From Rhodospirillales bacterium (GTDB taxonomy: Bacteria > Pseudomonadota > Alphaproteobacteria > Acetobacterales > Acetobacteraceae), in NCBI GenBank assembly GCA_025352665.1, contig JANXSM010000060.1:55671-119670 (forward strand): a stretch of DNA of 64,000 nt, written 5' to 3'. Numbering within the stretch: position 1 is the stretch's first letter; every line of letters begins with the position of its first letter. The notes under the pieces were generated by a model. The model saw only the letters and a list, made by a program, of their open reading frames with translations, searched no databases and was not told where the DNA came from. This document shows, in pieces, positions 1 to 6,619 of the stretch. Made by a program: the position numbers and the translations under genes.

Positions 1-366
1 GATTGCCATTTCCTCGCCGATCATCCGCCCGCCGAGGGCGAGCATGTTGGCGTTGTTGTGCATGCGGGCGAGTCGCGCCGAGGTGGCCTCGCTGACCATG
101 GCGCAGCGGATTTCGGGATGGCGGTTGGCGGCATAGGACATGCCGAGCCCGGTGCCACACACCAGCACGCCAAACCGCACCCGCCCGTCGATCACAGCCT
201 GGCAGGTCGGGTGGGCGATGTCGGGGTAATCGACGCTGCCGGGACCATCGGTGCCCATGTCGAGCACCGTATGCCCGCGCGCGCGCAGCCATTCGACCAG
301 CACGTTCTTGAGACGAAAACCGCCGTGGTCGGCACCCAGGGCCAGCGCGGGAAGATCCTGATTCAT
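1..366 (-). CDS. rpiB: Ribose-5-phosphate isomerase B, 3' end cut by window
   Basis: This encodes RpiB, which interconverts ribose-5-phosphate and ribulose-5-phosphate in the cytosolic pentose phosphate pathway. The 122 visible residues start MNQDLPALALGADHGGF and include the family hallmarks GADHGGF near residue 11, a GTDGP-like turn, DYPD, and the CGTGLGMSYAANR loop carrying the catalytic cysteine. The later stretch with MHNNANMLALGGR is also typical. The start is the ATG at 366. The C-terminus runs off the left edge, probably by only 20-30 residues given the usual length of about 145-155. It is divergent from hemB, with 168 bases between. Identification is firm. Confidence 0.93.
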   Translation of the reverse strand, partial: MNQDLPALALGADHGGFRLKNVLVEWLRARGHTVLDMGTDGPGSVDYPDIAHPTCQAVIDGRVRFGVLVCGTGLGMSYAANRHPEIRCAMVSEATSARLARMHNNANMLALGGRMIGEEMAI

Positions 367-534
367 GCGGTCCTCTAACACGCCCAGCCTCGGCTGGGGA
401 ATTGGTGCGTCGCACATCCCGGTCATGCGAAGGTTCTGCGCGCCTTTGTGCAGGCGTGCGATACCGGCTGGCAAAGGCTTGCACCATCAACGGCATCGGA
501 TCAATCCTGCCGGCCGATCCCAGGAGCCAAGCCA

Positions 535-1530
535 GTGACCGTCGGCAGCTTTCCCACCACCCGCCTGCGCCGAAACCGCGCCAATGCCTGGACGCGCCGG
601 CTGGTCGCCGAGACCCACCTTAGCGTGAACGATCTGATCTGGCCGGTCTTTGTCATGGATGGCGACGGCCAGACCACCGACATCGATGCGATGCCCGGTG
701 TGCAGCGAGTCAGCATCGATCGCCTGGCGGCCCATGTCGCACCTGCGGCCAAACTCGGCATTCCCGCCATCGCTCTGTTCCCTGCCACGCCGCCGGCGCT
801 GAAGGACCGCGAAGGCAGCGAATCGGCCAACCCCGACAATCTGATTTGCCAGGCCGCTCGCCTGCTCAAGCGCGAATTCCCCGATATCGGCCTGCTCGGC
901 GACGTGGCTCTCGACCCCTACACCGACCACGGGCACGACGGCGTGATCCGCGACAACTACGTGGCCAACGACGAAACCCTGGGCATCCTGTGCCGCCAGG
1001 CGCTCAACCAGGCCCGCGCGGGCATCGACGTGATTTCGCCCTCCGACATGATGGACGGCCGCATCGCGGCACTCCGCGCGGCCCTCGACGCGGAGGGCTT
1101 CATCCACACCAGCCTGATGAGCTACGCCGCCAAATACGCCAGCGCCTTCTACGGCCCGTTCCGCGATGCGGTCGGCTCCTCCGGCGCGCTCAAGGGCGGT
1201 GACAAGAAAACCTATCAGATGGACCCCGCCAACAGCGACGAAGCCCTGCGCGAAGTGGAGATGGACCTGCTGGAAGGTGCCGACACCGTGATGGTCAAGC
1301 CCGGCATGCCCTATCTCGACATCATCCGCCGCGTGCACGAGACCTTCCACGTGCCCACCTTCGCCTACCAGGTGTCGGGCGAGTATTCGATGATCATGGC
1401 CGCCGTGCAGCGCGGCTGGATGGACCACGATAAGGCGATGATGGAGAGTTTGCTCGCGTTCAAGCGCGCCGGCTGCGCCGGGGTGTTGACCTACTTCGCC
1501 CCCAAGGCCGCAGCGCTGATGCAGGCATAA
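535..1530 (+). CDS. hemB: Delta-aminolevulinic acid dehydratase (porphobilinogen synthase)
   Basis: HemB condenses two 5-aminolevulinate molecules to porphobilinogen in tetrapyrrole synthesis. With the GTG start at 535 the protein is 331 aa, the normal family length. A longer frame opens at 448, but its first 29 residues resemble no HemB, and a GGAG sits just before the GTG. The two Schiff-base lysines are visible at K200 (YAAKYASAFYGPF) and K255 (MVKPGMPYLD). The metal loop at about residues 125-136 reads ALDPYTDHGHDG. That is Asp-rich instead of the Cys-rich zinc loop, which by family knowledge indicates the magnesium-type enzyme of many alphaproteobacteria and pseudomonads. It probably stands alone or is cotranscribed with the small downstream gene. 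Confidence 0.96.
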   Translation: MTVGSFPTTRLRRNRANAWTRRLVAETHLSVNDLIWPVFVMDGDGQTTDIDAMPGVQRVSIDRLAAHVAPAAKLGIPAIALFPATPPALKDREGSESANPDNLICQAARLLKREFPDIGLLGDVALDPYTDHGHDGVIRDNYVANDETLGILCRQALNQARAGIDVISPSDMMDGRIAALRAALDAEGFIHTSLMSYAAKYASAFYGPFRDAVGSSGALKGGDKKTYQMDPANSDEALREVEMDLLEGADTVMVKPGMPYLDIIRRVHETFHVPTFAYQVSGEYSMIMAAVQRGWMDHDKAMMESLLAFKRAGCAGVLTYFAPKAAALMQA

Positions 1531-1592
1531 GACGGTTGCGGACTGCCAGGCGGCGGGCATAGACACAGACAGGTGAACTTGCGGATGACCGG

Positions 1593-1886
1593 ATGAGCCA
1601 GATCGTCAGCCTCACCTCCCGCGTGCCGACACGCGATGACACGATGTGGGCCGTGATGGCCACCATCGGTCGCACCAACCGCATCGCCGAACTCTACCCC
1701 AGCCGCGACGCAGCCCTGGCCGACCGCGCCTGGCGCGAAGCCCAGGTGCGCGACCACGCCAGCTTCCTGCGCACCAGCAAGCAGCCAGCACCGCGCTACT
1801 CGGTGGCCCCGGTACGCCGGGCCGATCTGCCCAAGGGCTGGCAACCCCTGCCCGCGCTTGGCTTCCTCCGCGGTCAGTTCGTGTAA
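1593..1886 (+). CDS. Hypothetical protein, 97 aa
   Basis: I do not recognise this family. The 97-aa product starts MSQIVSLTSRVPTRDDTM, is basic and hydrophilic, and has no signal peptide or membrane segment. Third codon positions are strongly GC-rich, like the neighbours, which supports real coding. It begins 62 bases after the hemB stop on the same strand and is followed by a strong inverted repeat, so it is probably the last gene of the hemB transcript. No function is proposed. Confidence 0.55.
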   Translation: MSQIVSLTSRVPTRDDTMWAVMATIGRTNRIAELYPSRDAALADRAWREAQVRDHASFLRTSKQPAPRYSVAPVRRADLPKGWQPLPALGFLRGQFV

Positions 1887-1889
1887 CCA

Positions 1890-1971
1890 GGTTCCGGCTG
1901 CGCCGGATGGCCTTCGGCCGGACCAGGGCAAAGCCCTGGCCGCGCGGAGCGCATCCGGCGCAGCCGGAACC
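1890..1971. terminator. Perfect 20-bp inverted repeat between convergent genes
   Basis: The arms 1890-1909 and 1952-1971 are perfect reverse complements of 20 bases. Inside them lie two more hairpins, one around GGCCTTCGGCC and one CCAGGG...CCCTGG. The element fills the whole gap between the stop of the plus-strand gene at 1886 and the minus-strand stop codon at 1974-1972. It is most simply a bidirectional terminator, but the nested design also resembles a mobile REP-type palindrome. There is no T-tract. Confidence 0.7.
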
Positions 1972-3189
1972 CTAGACCAGCGCCTGATAGGTCATCACGC
2001 GCAGCTGCTGGATCAGCGGGTAGGTGCTTGAGGGCATGAACTGGGTCATGAAGATGACCGCGAGATCTTCGGTGGGATCGATGAAGAACGCTGTGCTGGC
2101 AGCGCCTGACCAGTTGTATTCGCCGGCGCTGCCGACCAGTTGCGCGCGGGCGGGATCCAGGGTCACTGCGAAGCCCAGGCCGAAGCCGCGCCCATGGGCG
2201 GGGGTTCCGGTCAATCGGCCGAGACCATCCGCCATGATGGCTTCACCGACATGGTCGGCCACCATCAGCTCCACCGTTTTGCGGCCGAGCAGGCGCACGT
2301 CGCCCAGAGTGCCGCGGCCGAGCATGAGTTGGCAGAAGCGGAGGTAATCGGCGGCCGTGCTGAGCAGACCGCCGCCCCCGGAGGCGACGCGGCCCGGTGT
2401 TGCGAAAGGGCTGTCCTGCGCGTCGTCGATCACGCGGAGGCTGCCATCGGCCAGGGCCGTGTAGACCGAGGTGAACCGATCGGCCTGGTCAGGGCGCAGC
2501 ACGAAGCCGGTGTCGTGCATGCCGAGCGGCGCGAGAATGCGCTCCTGTATAAAGCTGTCAAAGCTCTGGCCTGAAATCATCGCCACGAGATGGCCGAGCA
2601 GATCGGTGGCGACGGAGTAGTTCCAGGCGGTGCCGGGCTGGCACAGCAGCGGCATGGTCGCGAGCCGTTCCGACACGTCGGCCAGTGAGCGGGCGGTGCC
2701 GAACTTGTCCAGTCCCGCCGCGCGGTACATCGCATCCACCGGATGCTGGTCCACAAAAGCGTAGGTAAGGCCGGCGGTATGCGTCAGCAGGTCGCGAAAT
2801 GTGATGTCGCGCCTGGCTGGCACCGTCTCTGGCCGGGTCGAGGAGCCACCGACATAGACGCGCATGTTGCGATATTCAGGCAAGAATTTCGTGATCGGCT
2901 CATCGAGCAGGAAATGGCCTTCCTCATACAGCATCAGGATCGCCAGGCTGGTGATCGGCTTGGTCATGGAATAGATGCGGAACACGCTGTCGGCGCGCAG
3001 CGCCACGTTGCGCTCGATATCGGCGTGGCCGTGCACCGACAGGAAAGCCACCTCACCGCGTCGGGCCACCAGTGTCAGTGTGCCGGCGAGCTTGCCGTCA
3101 TCGACCAGACGCCTGCCCCAGGCATCGAGCCGGCCGAGCCGTTCGGCGGACAGGCCGAGGCTTGCCGGGTCCGTCAATCCCAGGATCAT
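1972..3189 (-). CDS. Serine hydrolase, beta-lactamase/class C esterase family
   Basis: This 405-aa protein is a penicillin-binding-like serine hydrolase of the beta-lactamase/family VIII esterase fold. The catalytic SxxK is SMTK at residues 74-77, the tyrosine motif YSV is at 191-193, and a WSGAAST block near the C-terminus corresponds to the family's WGG-type motif. No signal peptide is evident, so it is probably cytosolic and an esterase more than a resistance enzyme; the natural substrate cannot be read from sequence. The ATG at 3189 overlaps the stop of the upstream gene by four bases (ATGA), indicating translational coupling. It is the last gene of a three-gene minus-strand unit (5083 to 1972). 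Confidence 0.88.
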   Translation of the reverse strand: MILGLTDPASLGLSAERLGRLDAWGRRLVDDGKLAGTLTLVARRGEVAFLSVHGHADIERNVALRADSVFRIYSMTKPITSLAILMLYEEGHFLLDEPITKFLPEYRNMRVYVGGSSTRPETVPARRDITFRDLLTHTAGLTYAFVDQHPVDAMYRAAGLDKFGTARSLADVSERLATMPLLCQPGTAWNYSVATDLLGHLVAMISGQSFDSFIQERILAPLGMHDTGFVLRPDQADRFTSVYTALADGSLRVIDDAQDSPFATPGRVASGGGGLLSTAADYLRFCQLMLGRGTLGDVRLLGRKTVELMVADHVGEAIMADGLGRLTGTPAHGRGFGLGFAVTLDPARAQLVGSAGEYNWSGAASTAFFIDPTEDLAVIFMTQFMPSSTYPLIQQLRVMTYQALV

Positions 3190-4118
3190 GGTGCGACCGT
3201 TCGCACGAGGCGGCGCAGACCGGCCCATTGCTGGGCGGCATAGGATCCTGTGGCCATCGCTTCCTCCGCGGTCGGGTCGCCGGTCTGGGCATAGTCGGCC
3301 GAGAAGTCGGCAGTGTGGAACAGCATATCCCACCATGGCAGCACGGCGCCATAGTTCACGCTGCGCACTCCCGCCGCGAGCATGCCGTGATGGGCGCGAT
3401 GAAACCGCGGCGACACCAGCAGCCGCTCGCCCAGCCAGCCGAAATTGAGCCGCACATTGGCATGCGACAGGCTCTCGAGTAGTCGCAGCAGCAGCACCAG
3501 CAGCGGAAACTGCATCGGCGGCACGCCAATCAGCAAAGCCACTGCCATGAACCAGACGAACCCGATCACCTCGTCCAGCAAGTGGTTGCGATCGTCGGAC
3601 CAGAAGGTCATCTGCCGTTGCGCGTGATGCAGGGCGTGCAACGCGTACCACCAGTTGAAGATGTGGCTGAGCCGGTGGCGCCAATATTCCGCGAAATCCA
3701 GGATGATGGCGTAGATCAGGAAGGTCAGCACCGGCTGCCCCAACAGCTGCGGGACCAACCGTTCCAGCGTGGGCGCCACAAGATTATGATCGGCGAGCCA
3801 GCCATTCAGCGCGTATTGCACCTGGGTAAACACGACGAAGGTCAACAGTGGCAGCAGCCCGACGCGTGCGATCAGCGTGTATACGATGTCGACGCTGACC
3901 GCCTTCTGGTCTGGCCAGCGCTCCACCGGGCGCCACCGCTCCAGCGGCAGGCAGATGGCATAGGCGATGATCACCTGCGCCAGCCCATACACGGCGAACA
4001 GCGACCAGCCGAAGCTGATCTCCTCCCAGTCCATCAGGTCCAGCGCATATAGCAGTGGCAGCACGGCGTGCTGCTGCAGCCAGCCGGCGACGAGATCGAA
4101 GGGAAGTGTGACGTTCAC
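3186..4118 (-). CDS. Sterol desaturase/fatty-acid hydroxylase family membrane protein
   Basis: This 310-aa integral membrane protein belongs to the di-iron fatty acid hydroxylase superfamily. Several hydrophobic spans fill its first half. The histidine clusters that bind the two irons follow: HRLSH (HX3H), HALHH (HX2HH), a downstream HAN, and HRAHH (HX2HH). The substrate is unknown; relatives hydroxylate or desaturate sterols, carotenoids and lipids. The start is taken as the GTG at 4118, which overlaps the preceding stop in GTGA and gives a normal length. It is the middle gene of the unit with a beta-propeller protein and a serine hydrolase. Confidence 0.87.
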   Translation of the reverse strand: MNVTLPFDLVAGWLQQHAVLPLLYALDLMDWEEISFGWSLFAVYGLAQVIIAYAICLPLERWRPVERWPDQKAVSVDIVYTLIARVGLLPLLTFVVFTQVQYALNGWLADHNLVAPTLERLVPQLLGQPVLTFLIYAIILDFAEYWRHRLSHIFNWWYALHALHHAQRQMTFWSDDRNHLLDEVIGFVWFMAVALLIGVPPMQFPLLVLLLRLLESLSHANVRLNFGWLGERLLVSPRFHRAHHGMLAAGVRSVNYGAVLPWWDMLFHTADFSADYAQTGDPTAEEAMATGSYAAQQWAGLRRLVRTVAP

Positions 4119-5083
4119 GACACGGGCCTTGCCGGCAGACCCAGGAAAATACCGTGCGGCGAGCGGCCGACGGCGATGAGCTCCAGCTTGCCCGTGCGCG
4201 GATCGAGCACGCCAACCTGGCGGGCGAAGCGCAGCGTGAACCAGATCCGTCCGTCCGGTGCGAAAACCAGGTCGTCTGGCCCGCCCGGGATCGGATAGGT
4301 GTGGATGGGTGCGAGGCTTGTCGCATCCAGCGTCACGGTCGAACTGTCGACGCGGTTGTTGACGTAGATGAGCTTGCCATCCGGCGAGCGGAACAGCTGG
4401 TGCGCGCCGCGGCCGGTGCGGACGCGCCGCTCGACGGCTCCGTTGGCCGGGTTCACCACGGCCACGTTGTCCTCGCCCATGATGGCTACCAGCACACGAC
4501 CGTTCTGATACATCACGCCCGCCGGTGCCTTGCCGACGATGACGTCCCACTTCACCGTCATGGCCCGCAGGTCGAGTGCCACCAGCTTGCCAGTGCCCTG
4601 CAGACTGACGAAGGCGGTGCCGCTGTCTGGCGTGAAGTCGATATGGCTGGGCATGGATTGCAGCGGAAACCGATGCAGCAGCCGATAGGTGCCGGCCTCG
4701 TAGACATCCACCTGTGCGCGGGCCAGGCCAGTGACGACCAGCATCCTGCCGTCTGGCGAGAAGCCAAGCTGATACGGGTCGGCCATGGTGATGCGCTTGC
4801 GGATCGCGAAGCTGGAGGGGTCGAGGAACAGCAGTTCGTTGGCCGCCGTGTCGCCGAGCAGAAGATCCTTGCCGTCCGGCGTCAGCATCACGTGGTGGGG
4901 CTCGCGCAGCACCGGGATCCGGCCGGTCTCGGTCTGGCTGGCAAGACCGATCACACTGAGCGAGGCCTCACCGGAATTGACCACGAGAACCGAACGATCC
5001 GCCGCCTCGGCCCCGGTCAGCGGTGCCGCGAGAAGCCAGGAAAAACACAGGCCGAGGAGGATCTTGGGCATGGAACTTCTCAT
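4115..5083 (-). CDS. Exported YVTN-type beta-propeller protein
   Basis: The 322-aa product starts MRSSMPKILLGLCFSWLL and has a clear Sec signal peptide ending near AEA. The rest is made of repeated blades with recurring TPDGK, SPDGR, SPDGK and APDGR turns, as in the YncE/YVTN seven-bladed propellers found in the periplasm. Such proteins are binding or scaffold modules; a catalytic role is not visible. The ATG at 5083 is preceded by AAGGTG; an ATG four codons in (5071) is the alternative. It is the first gene of the three-gene unit that runs to 1972. Confidence 0.8.
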   Translation of the reverse strand: MRSSMPKILLGLCFSWLLAAPLTGAEAADRSVLVVNSGEASLSVIGLASQTETGRIPVLREPHHVMLTPDGKDLLLGDTAANELLFLDPSSFAIRKRITMADPYQLGFSPDGRMLVVTGLARAQVDVYEAGTYRLLHRFPLQSMPSHIDFTPDSGTAFVSLQGTGKLVALDLRAMTVKWDVIVGKAPAGVMYQNGRVLVAIMGEDNVAVVNPANGAVERRVRTGRGAHQLFRSPDGKLIYVNNRVDSSTVTLDATSLAPIHTYPIPGGPDDLVFAPDGRIWFTLRFARQVGVLDPRTGKLELIAVGRSPHGIFLGLPARPVS

Positions 5084-5150
5084 AGCACCTTGGCCCCCTG
5101 CGCTGCGAGCGTGCGGCGCAGCATGGGTCATGAAGATCGCGTAACCCCGA

Positions 5151-6182
5151 TCAGCGCAAAATGATCACATCCACCAGGGCGGTGGTTCCTGTCGCAGTGC
5201 TCGACTGCGCCACAAGCTTGCCCTGGCCTTTGCTGCCGAGCGAGGCCAGCACGGCCGCGGCCCGGCCTGTCGCCATGTTGCTGTCCGCGGGATCGACCGC
5301 CTTGACCCGCACGCCGCTTGGGTGGATGGCGCCGATCAGCTCGGCCAGCTGGGACATCCGCCCGTCGCTCGTCTCGGCCAGAGCGGCGCCGACGAACAGG
5401 GCGGCCGGCAGGCTCACCTGTGTGCCGTCGGCCAGCACCTCCCCCTGCAATGCCGCCATCAGCTGCACCACGCGGGTGATGCCGGCCGGCGGTGCGAGCG
5501 GCACCGCGCCCTGACCGATCTGCGAGTCTGCTTCGACCAGGCTGTCCTGGCCGAGCACGGTCACGCTCGGCGGCGCCCCGGCCGCCTTGAGACGATAGGT
5601 GACGACGCTGCTGTTGCCTTCGATGCGAACCGGGGCCGCCGCCGCCAGTTCCGCGTCGACCAGATTGCCGTAGCCGCGCACCGTCAAGGACTGGCAGCCG
5701 CCGCGCAGCCGGTAGCGGGACATGTTGGCATCCAAGGCCACCGGCCGGCCCGTGCAATCGAGCTCGATGCTTTGGTCGTCGCCCGTTAGTTTCGCGCTGT
5801 CGGACGCCGGTGCCGCACCCGCGGCTGCCGAGATGATCGTGTGATTGCCGGCCACGCGCAATTTCGTGGCGCGGCCTGCCACCACGTGCACCTGGTTGCC
5901 GCTGCCCTCTATGTCGATCGCGGCCTCGGGGACGAGCGACAGACTCACCCGGTTGCTCTCGCCACGCAAAGTGAGCGACTTGCAGATACCGGTGAAGGTC
6001 ACGTTGTTGCGATTGCCGCTGACCGAGGCGGGCGCTTCCGCACAGGGCTGCGTGATGGTCTGCCCCTCCGCCTGAACCACGGGACCCGCGGCCGACTTGG
6101 CTTCGGCGGCAGCCGGCGTCGCGGCCCACACGAAAGCGGGCATACCGGCCACCAGGGCCACTCCCAGCATCATGAACCGCAT
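5151..6182 (-). CDS. Exported DUF3060-repeat protein with OmpA-like C-terminal segment
   Basis: The 343-aa protein has a signal peptide (cleavage near VWAATPA) and then DUF3060-type repeats. Blocks such as SGNRNNVTFTG, RGESNRVSLS and EGSGNQVHV recur about every 20 residues and then again around 150-200, the pattern expected of a small beta-solenoid. The last 100 residues (from about VVQLMAALQGEV) have the spacing of an OmpA-type peptidoglycan-binding domain but lack its best-known residues, so that part is inference. A good AAAAGGAG site precedes the ATG. The role is unknown, probably envelope structure. It lies 67 bases upstream of the beta-propeller gene, with a possible shared transcript. 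Confidence 0.65.
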   Translation of the reverse strand: MRFMMLGVALVAGMPAFVWAATPAAAEAKSAAGPVVQAEGQTITQPCAEAPASVSGNRNNVTFTGICKSLTLRGESNRVSLSLVPEAAIDIEGSGNQVHVVAGRATKLRVAGNHTIISAAAGAAPASDSAKLTGDDQSIELDCTGRPVALDANMSRYRLRGGCQSLTVRGYGNLVDAELAAAAPVRIEGNSSVVTYRLKAAGAPPSVTVLGQDSLVEADSQIGQGAVPLAPPAGITRVVQLMAALQGEVLADGTQVSLPAALFVGAALAETSDGRMSQLAELIGAIHPSGVRVKAVDPADSNMATGRAAAVLASLGSKGQGKLVAQSSTATGTTALVDVIILR

Positions 6183-6248
6183 CGAGGCTCCTTTTCAGTT
6201 CCACACGCAACCGTGGTTTGTCGCGATCGATTCGTTTCGATACATCCC

Positions 6249-6617
6249 GTGACCGTGAAAAACAGTATCAGAATACTGATCGTGGATGATCAGGAATTGG
6301 TGCGGGTCCTGCTCAGCCAGGCCATGCAGGACGAAGGGTTCCGCGTTGCCAGCGCCGCCAATGGCGAGGAGGCGCTGCTGCTGTTGGGCCGCGAAACCTT
6401 CGATGTCGTGATGACCGACCTCCAGCTCGCGGGCCCGCTCGACGGCCAGGGGTTCGCCGCCGCCGTCAGGCTGCAGGCGCCGGGTGTGCCCATCATCTTC
6501 ACCAGCGGCTGGCCCGAATGGCAGCACCCGGACGGCAACCGGTTCGAGACCTACATCGCCAAACCCTACCGCGCCGCCCAGGTTTGTGCCGCAGCGCGCC
6601 GACTGGCCAGCGCTTAA
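6249..6617 (+). CDS. Single-domain response regulator (CheY-like)
   Basis: The 122-aa protein is one receiver domain with no output domain. The acidic pocket DD is at residues 13-14, the phospho-acceptor is D57 (VVMTDLQL), T85 is in the FTSGW strand, and the conserved lysine is K105 in AKPYR. Such stand-alone receivers work in phosphorelays or control a partner by contact. No histidine kinase lies nearby, so the partner is elsewhere. The GTG at 6249 is used; a second GTG at 6255 is possible. It converges on the FecR-type gene, with only two bases between the stop codons. Confidence 0.88.
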   Translation: MTVKNSIRILIVDDQELVRVLLSQAMQDEGFRVASAANGEEALLLLGRETFDVVMTDLQLAGPLDGQGFAAAVRLQAPGVPIIFTSGWPEWQHPDGNRFETYIAKPYRAAQVCAAARRLASA

Positions 6618-6619
6618 CC

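Noticed and set aside
448..534. N-terminal extension of HemB from an upstream ATG
   Set aside because: The 29 extra residues do not resemble any HemB start, and the GTG at 535 has a ribosome site and gives the usual length.
487..1566. Long minus-strand open frame opposite hemB
   Set aside because: It is the mirror of the strongly GC-biased hemB codons, His/Gly/Val-rich without domains; hemB itself is certain.
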